Positions 34,585 to 45,544 of a DNA stretch of 64,000 nucleotides are shown here, piece after piece (position 1 is the stretch's first letter; each line of letters starts with the position of its first letter). A model generated the notes under the pieces. It ran no database searches and was not told the origin of the DNA. It saw only the letters and a program-made list of their open reading frames with translations. The DNA lies in contig OX387186.1 in assembly GCA_947561395.2 (NCBI GenBank), positions 40,629,220 to 40,693,219 on the forward strand. Direction: 5' to 3'. A program made the translations under genes and the position numbers. This stretch comes from Buxus sempervirens (Eukaryota > Streptophyta > Magnoliopsida > Buxales > Buxaceae).

Positions 34585-36393
34585 GGGGGTTCCCCTTAAC
34601 CCCATTACAAGGACGATTCTCTCCCACTCCCCCTCCATTTCCTTCTCATCTTAGTTGTCCCCTTGCCCCTCTGCTACCAAAAGCTTCCCATCCATTCTTC
34701 TCAACCTAAACCCCTTCAAAATACCCACTTTACCCTTCATACACATCACTTTCATCCTTTTTTTTTTTTTTCTCTTAGCTCCTCAAAGACCAATGAAAAA
34801 GACTTCATTGGAGTAAGGGGGACTCTCTATAATGCTGTCCATCTTCATTTAAGAAAGCACATCAGCTCCCAAGAGGAAGGTAATATTAAAGTAAGTGATT
34901 TTGTTGTAATTCATTTCATATATATATCAAGACATGGTCTTTTGAAGATGTGTTGTTCTACTTGTTTTGAAATTTATTCTTTGCTGTATTATTCTAACCA
35001 CTTTTTCTTCTTGTATGTGCCATGAGATCCCCTTGGTAAGGAGGGGACCTCCCTACAGAAAACGGGAAGAAATGGGAGATTTATGTAAAGTGAAGAGTCT
35101 TACTTTAGTATTCTTGACATCATCCTTGTTTTCATGCTAACTTATTTTCAAAGAGGGGTCCTGTCCTCTTTTAATTTCCGTTGTACCCCTAATTCTCTCC
35201 CTCACTCCCTTCTTTTGTTTATTTCCATATATATTTGAGTGTCTTCTCTTTGATTGTACATGTTTGATTGTGCATCTACAATGAAAGTATTCCAAATACA
35301 CACACACATGGTTTTATTTCATTTTCTCTACTGTTTTTAATACATTCTTCTTTTGGTAAAAACACCGCACACACTTATTCATGATGTATTAAAAGTGTGT
35401 TCAAAATTCATGTAAGCTTGTCTTGTTTTGTTTTCTTTAGATATAAGCATGAAGTACTTTGTTTTTAACTCACAAGCACATACTCATTAGATCACATCAC
35501 CTTTGGTATATTTCGTTCATCTTTAGGAGCACGTTTGGCATCTTACAAAATTTTCTTTATTTGCTGATACTGAGGGTTTCGTCTTATATATTGCAGATTT
35601 CTCATGATAAGTAGATGGATGATCATGGAGTAAGTTTGAATGTGTAAGGATTGTTTGTGGTCTTTTGGGCTATGTTTAATCCCTCTTTATGAACAAAAGA
35701 AGGGAGATCTTAGAAATACCAGAAGGAAGGGACCATTAGAGTCCCCTTGCAGGTTCTCAATCTTGACCCCAGGAGATGGGAAAAGTCCCATATCTTTCTT
35801 ACTACCCCCATTTGAAAAATATAAGAAAGGTGGATGATTTTAGCCCAAAAGAAGTATTAAACCATTGTGAGTTCACCTTGGAACTCACTGTAGATCCCGG
35901 ATGTATATAATTGATTAACCTCAAAATCAAAATAACCAAATCCAATAAGGGTTACCTAATAACCCTAGTTGGGCCTTGGACTTAACTTAAGTCCAACTTG
36001 GATTCCAATGGGCCTTCCAACGGGGCCCACATCCGACCCATTTCACTAAGAGGCTAAAAAGATAAAATCAATTAAAATAAAGGGGACCTACACCTTTGGT
36101 GGTCCCCACCAGACCCAATAAGAGTACATGCTAGCATAGGAAACCGGGTGAGTAGACTAAGTTGATTCGAACCAGGAAGACCCGAGGGACCCGTCTGTTG
36201 ACGGGGCGGACCGGGGTGTTTTCGGACTTCCCTGAACCGTAACCGAGAACTTAACTAGAATCTCTAAAAAGCCGCAAACCATCCCAATAGACCTGTATAG
36301 GCACCCAGGTGTCTGCCTGCACCCCGTCAGGCAGTGGCGACTCCAATACATTCCCACATTTAGTGCGGCGCCTTGAGGGACGTGTGCACAACT

Positions 36394-36412
36394 TGGCGAC
36401 TCCACTGGGGAT
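36394..36412 (+). other. Primer binding site of X2, complementary to tRNA-Arg
   Basis: TGGCGACTCCACTGGGGAT three bases after the LTR end. It is complementary to the 3' end of plant tRNA-Arg(ACG) including CCA, from my knowledge of that tRNA. Confidence 0.8.
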
Positions 36413-36536
36413 TCCTTAACCCAATCGGACCTTGGTTCAAAAGTCAACTTAGATGGATATAGATAGGTTTAGGAACTACTTGTCGTCTCACCTCAGTGAT
36501 ATGCGGAATACACGTAATTGCGTGATCTGGGGGGTC

Positions 36537-38818
36537 TGTAGACACCCCAAACTGCACTATCAAAACAATCAATAATTATCAAAAATCATTATCTCCTTGA
36601 AGACCAGCACAGAATTTGAGAAAATGAGTTTTTTCCTTGTATCCGGCAACTCAGGCTGGATACAAGTATTTTTCTTTGTATCCGATGGAACATGCCGGAT
36701 ACAAGTGGACCTCAGTGTATCTGGCATCATAGGCCGGATACATTAAGGTACTTGTGTATTCGGCCTGATATGCTGGATACATTAGTTTTGCTCAAAATTA
36801 GGGTTTTCCGAGAGATTTCATCTTTTACCATCATGTCCTTCATTAAATGAAGAGAAATCTCGGAAATAGCCTTAGGGTTAAGGTTGGTGGGCTATAGACA
36901 TTAGGTTGTGTCTACCATTCTCATCAACCCTAACCCTAGCCTTTGCCTATAAATAGGAGGCTCCTCCTTAAGCAAATGGCCAATAATTCTTACCAAGAAT
37001 CTCTGTCAAGAAGAGCTCCGAGTGAAGAGGGAAACCGCTGCGGAATTGCTTCCAGATCTCAGGTAAGCCTCAAACCTCTTCTTTATTTTCTGTTTTACAT
37101 TCCTAGATCTAGATCTCTTCTTCTACCTTTCTGTAGAATAAGGCCTTGATTTGTGTGTGAAAACCCTTCCCTGGCTCAAAGTATCTCAAGACTCCCCCTA
37201 GTGCTAGAACCTATGTAACATAAAGCCTTTTGAATGATTGAAAACCGTTTCATATTCAAAGTACCTCAAGATTATCTTGAAGAATCGTGTTTAACGGGGA
37301 GAGAGAACTAAGGGAAACGATAATGGAACGGAACCCTAGGTTGTTTTTAGAACCCCATTTTTATTGATATACATGCTTGATATCTTTGCTATGCTATTGG
37401 AATGGTTTTCACCTTTACACACACATAGCACATGATTTTGGCGGGATAGGCTCATATTTTGGGTTTATTGCATTTATTGTGATAAATCTGAAATAAATGG
37501 CCTCAATCAATTCTGGAATGTTTTGAAATGGTTTTCAAAAGATTTGGATTCATCTTGCACGAATCACACACCTTTTATCACAGTTTTGAATTGATTTGCT
37601 TCAAAAATGGCTTAGCTTGACAGCAACTGTACCCTTACTTCTAACGCTCATAACTTCATCGTTTGGATGAATTTTGGAGCGATTCCAGAGCCATGGGACA
37701 GTTGAGGCTGTCTAGTTTATGCCTACCAAATTTCATTAATTTCTATCAAGCAGATTTTTGACACCTCTCTGTCGAATTTGATTGGACAGTTCAGGTTTAA
37801 ATACGGAACTTGTCACTTCGACGGAGCGCCATGTGTTCGTTTTAAATCCGATTCGAGTGATTTTTGTTTCTGGGCACTCCTTTATGAGTCTATTTTCAAA
37901 TCCAGTTGGTTTTATAATTTGTTTGACTCCATTTGCATTATTGGTAACAGAATTACTTAGAACTGCTCATCAGTACTTTTCTGGGTAAATCTGTGATCTT
38001 CGGGGCTTGTTCGGGAGACCACCCAAGGCACATCCGAAGGAATTTTTGTATGAGGCTAGTTTCTTTTGAAAGATGGCCATACAGACTTCAATCACACCAA
38101 ATTTCGTGGATTGTTATGAAGTGGATCTTTCTATGTGATTTTCCAAACTTGCGTACTTGCCACTTTGGATTTTCTCCAGCAGCAACTTTACAAGGAGCAT
38201 AACTCCTAGGATTTCAACTGGAATTACTTGAAATTTTGCATGAGACTATTATTTACCATAATCTTTCAAATGGATTTAGTTTGGTTCAATTTAAAATTGG
38301 ATTTGAAATATTTCAAGACAAATGGCATTACTTTTCACCGAATTTTCCGGATTTGATTCAACTTGGTTTTGTGCAATCTTTGGTTTGATTTCCATCTTTT
38401 GTGATATTCCAGAAATAATATTGACATAAGAGAGGATTTGGAATCCATTTGGATCTTCATGTGAAGATATCATATATTTGGCCTTTTTTAAGGTTTTTCA
38501 TGACTTTTAGCAAGCTTTCTTATTTCTTTTTTTGCATGAACAAACACTTGGCAACCACTTCGTGTGGATGAATAGGGGTACCTAACACCTTCCCCCGTTC
38601 ATAATCTAATCCCCTTACCCATCTCTGGATTTGAATTTCAAGTAGGGTTATTTTTACCCTAGAATTGGCCTTTTTGCACTTTTTGATGATTTTTAAAATT
38701 TTAGTGTCCATTCTCACCTCAAAATTCTGAATGGTGGCAACTCTCCCAACTTTGTAAGTTGAGCCCCGTGTGTTGACGGAGGGATGATTATTCCGGTGAT
38801 TTTTTCCCGTGTCTCATA
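36537..38818 (+). mobile_element. 5' LTR of A-II
   Basis: Starts TGTAGACACCCCAAACTGC; the end reads TGTCTCATA where other copies have TGTCTCACA. Length 2282 bp. Hairpins at 36636-36664, 36676-36704, 36716-36742 and 36755-36781; TATA box TATAAATA at 36948-36955 after a CCCTAACCCTA repeat; splice donor CAG/GTAAGC at 37063. The rest is noncoding. Confidence 0.92.
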
Positions 38819-38821
38819 ACT

Positions 38822-38840
38822 TGTGACTTTGCTAGGGACT
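38822..38840 (+). other. Degenerate primer binding site of A-II
   Basis: TTGTGACTTTGCTAGGGAC lies three bases after the LTR end. It resembles the tRNA-Arg site of X2 (GCGACTCCACTGGGGA) but with several differences. The tRNA is uncertain. Confidence 0.45.
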
Positions 38841-39114
38841 TGTGGATTTAAGCCATTTTGTGTATTTGTTCATGCTTTTCTGTATTTTTGAATGCTTGCT
38901 ACTTTGCCTAGTCTATGTGCCCATATTGTTGTATTTCAAATCTGATTGGGATGCTTTGAAATTTATATGGAAAAAGACATGTATGTGTTGCTTGATATTG
39001 ACTAGAGATTGATTTAAGAGAAGCCTATCTTGAAGCATGATTTTGATGCATTTGGTGATAACATGATCCAATTTGAATTTTTTTATGCCATGAGTTGAAC
39101 ATGAAATATGAAAG

Positions 39115-39640
39115 CATGAAATCTGGGGTTTAATGGATATTTTGGGTGCCTTCTATCATGTTTTCCCTAAATAAAAGCTCTTTTAGGCCATGTGATTAAT
39201 GCTGTATTTTTAGGCTCTAAATTGGGTTCCAATACCATGTTAATCAAGAAAAATTGTGGGCATAAAATCTGTAAATTCAGTAGCCATGTTTAGAGGTTTT
39301 CAAGCATGTTTTCCTCAAACAAAACACCTCTTGGGCAATACATTTAGGTGCTGTATTTTTAGGCTTGGATTTGGGCATAAAACAATGTCACTTGAGCATA
39401 AAAAATGAAGAACATGAAATTTGGAAATTTAGTGTATATTTTGGGAGTTTTAAGCATGTTTCAACCATCAAAACCTTTCTTATACCATGTCAAGTAGTTG
39501 CTGAATTTTTAGGCTTCAATTTGGGTAGAAATGGTACACTTTGAGCATGAGAAAAAGCATGAAAATCTGGAAATTTGGGTAATACTTTTGGGGTTTCAAG
39601 CATGCTTTCCATGTTCTAATTGTTGTTTGTACAATAACAT
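39115..39640 (+). repeat. Tandem repeat of about 149 bp
   Basis: Three to four diverged units marked by GCTGTATTTTTAGGCT at 39201 and 39350 and GCTGAATTTTTAGGCT at 39500, each followed by TTGGG and a CATGAAA(T)TCTGGAAATTT-like segment. Confidence 0.8.
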
Positions 39641-40556
39641 GTTTTGGGTGTCACTTTTGGTCATGAGCATGTTTGGGTGTTTACCATCTTGATTGCATTG
39701 TATTTTGCTTTCAATATGATAGTTGTATATGCCTTGGGTTGGAATTGTATGCATGGCTACAAAAAAGAGTGGCAAGGGGCTGGGACGTTGTGAATGTACC
39801 TTAATTTTAAATGCACTTGAGCACTTTAAACACTTTGCACAGCCTACCCATTACCTATAGGAAGTTGAACCATGAATGTTGGTAGCTTGGCGCACCGAGG
39901 TCGTGACTTCAGAAAACGAAAGTGAAAACATTCACCTTAGAATTTGAGTCAATGATGTGATGACAATGGGATCTGTGATTCGATTCTGGGCATCACTAGA
40001 CTTGAGTTCTAAGTTGCCAATTAAGCCAAAACCCAAAAACCATACGCTTGAAGGTGGAGAAACACGTTTTTAGCTAAAAGTACACAATTGCATTTGGGGA
40101 ATTGGGTGTAAATGTGGGAAGGCCGTTTGCATGTTTCACAGGCCAAGGTATAATACCATATTGAAGGTAACACAGGGTGGAAAGGTAAAGCCATGTATTC
40201 ATTTAATCATCTTCATGTAAATCAAAAGCCATGGTGTCCATATGCTTGGGATGAATTTTTCCCAAAAAGGTTTATAACCTAAGGTTGGTGTAACCCATAG
40301 GATGAGTTTCCAACTCAATTTAATGGTCATCCTACCCAAAGTCCAAGCAAAAGGCAACCAAGTGTATCAAGTCCAACAATGGGTGCATAACTTTGGAGGG
40401 TACAAGCACCCTCATGAATGTATGAATTGTAGCAAGAATGATGTCAAAGCCCAATTTGGGGCAAGTTTTAAAGGCCAAGTCTAGGTGAACATCAAGTAGG
40501 AATGAAAACAACCTAATCTGGTGAAAAAATGAGTCAAAAAGGGCCATTTCGGCATT

Positions 40557-40697
40557 AACCGGCTACTCAGGTCGGTTAAAAATAATTCTATTCGTATCCG
40601 GCATATGTTACCATTTACAAAGGTGTATGCGTGTATCCGGTCATTATTGCCGGATACAATAAGCCATAGCCTTATCCGGTACTTCAGGCCGGATACA
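40557..40697. repeat. Hairpin group in A-II leader
   Basis: AACCG.../CGGTT (40557-40577), 40632-40658 (TGTATCCGG / CCGGATACA) and 40671-40697 (TTATCCGG / CCGGATACA). Same stem type as the LTR array. No clear TATA box on either side, so I do not call a promoter. Confidence 0.75.
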
Positions 40698-40984
40698 TTC
40701 AAAAAATGCACAAATTGGCTTTTCAGCCCAAATTTTCAGAATAAAATGCCTAAAACACGTGGATAATCCTTAGGCACCCAGAAAAGAACATAAAAATGTT
40801 CCAAATATACAAAATCAAAAAAAAACTAATAAAAAAAAAGAATAAAATAAAATATTCTTTTAGGGTTTAACCTAATTTTGAAACTCAAAGAGCAAGCTAA
40901 GGGGTCATATTTTTTGATACCAATTCAATTCAAACATGTTTTAATCCAGCTTTTGCATTTGAAAACTGAGAAAATTCAGAAGAA

Positions 40985-41585
40985 AAAACCTTTGGTTGCT
41001 TATTTTTATCATTCAAAGTCAAAAAATTTTAGGACATTTGGAAGCCTCAGAATATTCCAAAAACCTTTGTTTAGTCACGAGAACAACTCAAAGTCAGAAT
41101 TTTTAGGACATTTGGAAGCCTCAGAATATTCCAAAAACCTTTGTTTGGTCACGAGAACCACTCAAAGTCAGAATTTTTAGGACATTTGGAAGCTTCAGAA
41201 TATTCCAAAACCTTTGTTTGGTCATGAGAACCACTCAAAGTCAAAAAATTTTATGACATTTGGAAGCCTCAGAATATTCCAAAACCTTTGTTTGGTCACG
41301 AGAACCACTCAAAGTAAAATTTTTTTAGGACATTTGAAAGCTTCAGAATATTCCAAAACTTTTGTTTGGTCACGAGAACCACTCAAAGTCAAAATTTTTA
41401 GGACATTTGGAAGCCTCAGAATATTCCAAAAACCTTTGTTTGGTCACGAGAACCACTCAAGGTCAAAATTTTTTTTAGGACATTTGGAAGCCTCAGAATA
41501 TTCCAAGAAACCTTTGGTTGGTTATTTTTACCAATCAAAACCAAAAATTTGTGGGACACTTGGAAGCCCCAAAATATTCCAAGCA
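40985..41585 (+). repeat. Minisatellite with unit of about 74 bp
   Basis: About eight copies, with GAAGC(C/T)TCAGAATATTCC starting at about 41041, 41115, 41189, 41262, 41337, 41410, 41487 and (diverged) 41562. Unit length drifts 73-77 bp. Short frames across it are by-products of the repetition. Confidence 0.92.
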
Positions 41586-41775
41586 AAAAAATAAAAAATA
41601 AATAAAAAAAACAAAAAAATAAAAAAATCTGGACTGGTGTTCACCTGACCTACTTGTCTACATTTATAGGGGTGTGTTTCAAATTAAATGGAAGCTGACT
41701 TGTTTCTTTGTTTTTCTTCCTCAGGTACACTTATTTACAATCATTGCTTCCGTAACCAGATCAAAAGGTTGCGCC

Positions 41776-44296
41776 ATGAATACTGAAGAGAACCAAGCTC
41801 AGGCCACCATACCCACTCAAGATTTTGCTCAGCTACAAGAGCAAGTGGCTGGTCTGGCCAAGATGCTGGGAAGTTTACTAGCGGCTCAAGCCCAACAGGC
41901 CCAGGCCCAAAACCAAGCGTCAAACTCCCATCAGGCACCACCACCTCAGGCATATATTCCACCTCCGGCTCAACCCATGCCTGAGCCCATTTCTGAACCG
42001 GTCCTTGAACCTATTTTGATCAGGGAGAATACAACAAAATCTGAGAAAGAACTGGAGAAGGAAAAAGCCAGGGAAGAAATGGAAAGAAAGATGCTACTCA
42101 GGATAGAGAGAATCCAGGAAGAGTTGAAGGAGGTGAAGGGGGGAAACAGCTATGGAGGTACCACCTTCGAAGACTTATGCATGTACCCAGGTGTATGTCT
42201 ACCGGCCAAGTTCAAGTGCCCGGACTTTGACAAATTCGACGGCACAGGCTGCCCTATGAGTCACTTGAAACTGTACTGTGGAGCTTTGTGCCAATTTGGC
42301 CGGGATGACGGCATACCGATCCAACTCTTTCAAAGGAGTTTGACCGGATCAGCTCTTAGGTGGTTCGCTATAGTGGACCATGGAAGAATCAGGAGGTGGA
42401 AGGACTTGGCCGACACCTTTTTGGACTTGTACAAGTTTAACTCAGAGATCGTGTCAGAACGGTACGACATGATGAGAATGAGCAAGGGGAAAGATGAGCC
42501 TGTACGGCAGTATGCCAAGAGGTGGAGAGAGGCTGCCTCCTAGGTCAGGCCACCTATGCAGGAACTGGAAATGATCTCAACGTTTATGGGCACACTGGGG
42601 CAGCCTTTCTACAACCATCTGGTGGGGCAGATCACCACCAATTTTGCAGCCCTGGTACAGGTAGCAAACCGGATTGAGGAGGGGGTCAAGTCAGGAAGGC
42701 TCATAGACTATTCTACTTTGACTGGGCATTCTGATTCCGCTGTCTCCCTGGCACAGAAAAAGGGAACTGGGTTCAAGAAGAACGGAGCCAGGAAAGAAGG
42801 GGAGGTAAACCTGGTCCAAGCTCCTCCGGCCAAGAAACTGCTCCACGTGAACATCTCTGCACCCCAGCAGGCCCAACAGGCCCAGCATGCTTATCAGACC
42901 CCTACAATGTCAACTTCTCCCCTTCCGTGCCTGCAAACCAGAGGAGGGCCTTTACTAAGGAGGAACGGGAGGCCTGGATGGCAGCAAGGAGGAATAGAGT
43001 CTTTACTCCCCTTCCGGTATCTCTTTCCCAACTATTATCTATACTGCTGAAAGGGGAGTATGTGACCCTGAAGGAGCCTAACCCAAATGCCCCGAGGGGA
43101 GGAATTTTGATCCAGCAATCACTTGCGATTATCACATGGGTGCACCAGGGCACTCTACTAACATTTGCTGGATGTTGAAGCATGCTGTCCAAGACCTGTT
43201 GGACAAGAAGGCCTTGGTGTTCAACACTGCTGCACCCGCCCCGTCGGGAAATGATATTAGGTAGAACCCTCTGCCATACCACAATAGGGCAGGCCCATCC
43301 AACTCCATAACCACCATATCCACCACGAGAAGGGCCTTTGACCCAACTCAGCTCATAGCTCCCATAGGGACCACAGTCCAGGTCCATTTCTTCCAAGAGG
43401 AGGAAGAGGAGATCAACATGGTCTCCCAGAAAAACAATCATGCTGCTGAGGACATCAATTCCTCTTTGAACCGGGTCTCCTCTCTTATGGCCCAGATAAA
43501 CACTGCAAAGCCTCCATTGGTCTTCAATTGCAGTCCACCCACTTGTACACCATCCAAGCCATCAAAGGCTCCACTGGTCATCAACCTTGACCCCACCACT
43601 GCTTCCATCACTTCTTTTGTCCCCACAAAATCCAAGGTCCAACCCTTGGTTGTAAATGTTCAGCCAGCCCACACTATCCCTAAACCGGCCCATACATCCT
43701 GGTCCAAACTCCAACCATTAGTGGTTAATATCCCAAAACTAGCCTATTCTGAGGCCGCTGTACCATAGAATTACAGCGAGGGAATCACGGCTATGGTTCC
43801 AGTTGTTAGGAACCAGAACCAGGAGGACGTGAACCTCATGACGAGGTCAGGGAGATGTGAAAGGGGTGAAGAGAGAGAGAAGGAGACAGAAGTAGAAAAA
43901 GAGAAAAAAGAAAATGAAGAAAAAAGAAAACAAAAAGGAAAAGCAAAAATAGGAGAAGACACCCCCCAGGGTGTAGAAAATGAGGCGGCAGACCTTATAA
44001 AAATAATAAAGAAAAGTGAATTCAATCTTGTGGATCAGCTAAACAAGGTCCCGGCCCAGATTTCAATACTGGGCCTTTTGCTAAATTCGGAAAAGCATAG
44101 GGACGCATTGTTAAGGGTGCTACAGAGTGCACACGTATCCCAGACAATTGATCCAGACTAGCTAGGCAAGATAGTTGGTGAAATCTTATCACATAATGTG
44201 ATAAGTTTCTCTGAGGGTGAGATCAGCCCAGGTGGGTGTTATCACGTTGACCCTTTGCACATCACAGTGCTTTGTAAGGGCAGCATGATCGCACGG
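41776..44296 (+). pseudogene. gag: A-II gag and start of protease
   Basis: Starts at ATG 41776 (MNTEENQAQ), not at the upstream in-frame ATG 41674. A Gln/Ala/Pro-rich part and a charged coiled coil are followed by the gag core (LCMYPGVCLPAKFKCPDFDKFDG, LKLYCGALCQFG, WRDLA-type segment), a C/H/H/C finger (CDYHMGAPGHSTNIC, 43124-43168) and a Lys/Glu-rich tail that matches A-I 1-240. Breaks: TAG 42541-42543, frameshift near 42903, TAG 43261-43263, TAG 43766-43768, TAG 44159-44161. Gag forms the particle shell. Element C cuts the frame at 44296, just before the protease active site, which resumes at 57106. Confidence 0.85.
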
Positions 44297-45484
44297 TGTA
44301 AGTGTGAAAACTCACACTCCTTTTATGACAAATGTGTGACAAATTATGTCTTCTAATAAATCTTCAAGATGTGCAGATTAAATAATGAAAATTCAGTAAA
44401 TTTAGAAAAGAAGAAGAAGACGATCCTGCTACACAGCTACCACGCCGCTGGTAGCCCAATGAAATGGAAGATTTTCTAAACAGAGCATTTTATTGTAAAG
44501 GCACTTGCAAAGATCAACGCCGCTGCCACCCCCGCTGGCAGCGCATAAGTGAATCAGTGCTTTGAAAGAAAGGTACGTGCACTAGCGTCGTAAGGCGACG
44601 CCGATACGCCGCTGGTAGCACAGAGCGAGATTGAAGATTACATGATCAGCCGTGCACATGCCGTGTTCTCTCCCGCTAGCAGCTCGTTGGCAGCGCGCCC
44701 TTATCTGATTCAACCTGTTCTGAGCGGGATTTGAGTTCGCTTCCAGCCGTCTACCCCGATCGCTTCACGACGCCACCAGCGCTCGACGCGATCTGAGTTT
44801 TATTCTTTAAATAGACGTGCTGTAATTTTCTATAGTGACTTTTGATCTTTGGATCTTTTTGATTTCGGATCTTGAGGTGTTTGAGATTCGATCAAATCGT
44901 CTTTAGAGAGTAGGCGATCGAGTGAGGGGGAGATCTGAGATAGATCACCTGGAATTGAAGGTAGAGGATTCTTCTTCAATTCAGAACTTCATCTGATCGT
45001 GTGATCACTTGGACTGGTGATCGGCTTTGATTGATGCGTAGGTGGATTCCTACTGCATTGGATCGTCTCAGTGGATTTTGAGGTGATTGTTGCGATCTGG
45101 ATTGATCGTGTTCTGCAGCTTGTGGATTCAAGCTGTGTTGCAGTTCATGGATTCGAACTGTGGATCACTAGTGAGTGATTGTTTGCGATCTGGACTGATC
45201 GTATTCTGCAGCTTGTGGATTCAAGCTGTGTTGCAGTTCGTGGATTCGAACTGTGGATTGCTGTTGAGTGAGTCCAATTGTAAAGGTTAAGTATGTACTC
45301 CTTTGTAATTGTCTTTTCATTCAATAGTGGATTTTCGAAGGGTTAGTCGCCTCATATAGACTCGAGGTTTTTCCTGGATCTGGATCCAGGTTTCCTCGTA
45401 TAATTCTCTGTGTATTGTTTCCGCATTGTTAAATTCTGAATTGTTGTAGATCGTGGACCTATAGAGTAGTCCTCTACTCTTTTA
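44297..45484 (+). mobile_element. 5' LTR of element C
   Basis: 1188 bp. Hairpins at 44436-44455 (GCTACCA/TGGTAGC, perfect 7 bp), 44521-44543 (CGCTGCCA/TGGCAGCG, perfect 8 bp) and 44585-44601 (GCGTCG/CGACGC) lie upstream of a weak TATA box (TTTAAATA, about 44806-44813). Two units of a 93-bp tandem repeat at 45094-45275. The 3' LTR has three units. Confidence 0.92.
45094..45275 (+). repeat. 93-bp tandem repeat with constant-loop hairpins, 5' LTR of C (two units)
   Basis: Units start at 45094 and 45187. Each holds two 7-bp-stem hairpins with the same loop TGGATT: CAGCTTG/CAAGCTG (45116-45135, 45209-45228) and CAGTTCG/CGAACTG (45141-45160 with one mismatch, 45234-45253). Confidence 0.93.
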
Positions 45485-45486
45485 AG

Positions 45487-45498
45487 TGGTATCAGAGC
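45487..45498 (+). other. Primer binding site of element C, initiator tRNA-Met
   Basis: TGGTATCAGAGC two bases after the LTR. It matches the complement of the 3' end of plant initiator tRNA-Met, the usual primer of plant copia elements. Confidence 0.9.
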
Positions 45499-45544
45499 CT
45501 ATTCACTTTGAATTGCTATACGAAGTGTGATCTAGATCTATAGC

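Larger units (their letters stand above)
33705..36536 (+). mobile_element. Element X2: 5' LTR, primer site and start of internal region
   Basis: The LTR (33705-36390) starts TGTCAGCACTTCATTTTTGCG and ends GTGTGCACA. It has repeats of the AATCGGAGTCC block (33878 and 34027 areas), a hairpin (34450-34472), TATA box at 34577-34584 and donor-like GTAAGTGA near 34890. A perfect tRNA-Arg primer site follows, so unlike X1 and X-rev this was a full element. After 124 bp of internal sequence it is cut at 36537 by A-II. Left target duplication would be GTTGC (33700-33704); the right copy is outside the window. Confidence 0.8.
38841..41775 (+). other. Leader region of A-II between primer site and gag
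   Basis: No gene. It holds a tandem repeat of about 149 bp (39115-39640), a stretch without recognisable content (39640-40550), a hairpin group (40557-40697), an A-rich piece (40790-40860), a 74-bp minisatellite (40985-41585) and a pyrimidine tract with acceptor-like CAG (41701-41724) shortly before the gag ATG at 41776. Confidence 0.7.

Noticed and set aside
36520-36537. GATCTGGGGGGTC before the A-II 5' LTR as a polypurine tract, making 36537 a 3' LTR
   Set aside because: The sequence after the LTR at 38819 leads through a leader into A gag, so it is the 5' LTR; the G run belongs to X2 internal sequence.
40878-41594. Repetitive frames (ASEYSK..., GSLRIFQ...) as a repeat protein; also considered a CRISPR-like array
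   Set aside because: They shift frame between units, have no start context and arise from a 74-bp minisatellite. Unit and spacer structure does not fit CRISPR, and this is plant DNA.
45087-45290. Frames in the C LTR (LRSGLIVFCSLWIQ... repeated)
   Set aside because: Product of the 93-bp tandem repeat (93 is divisible by 3), in a noncoding LTR.
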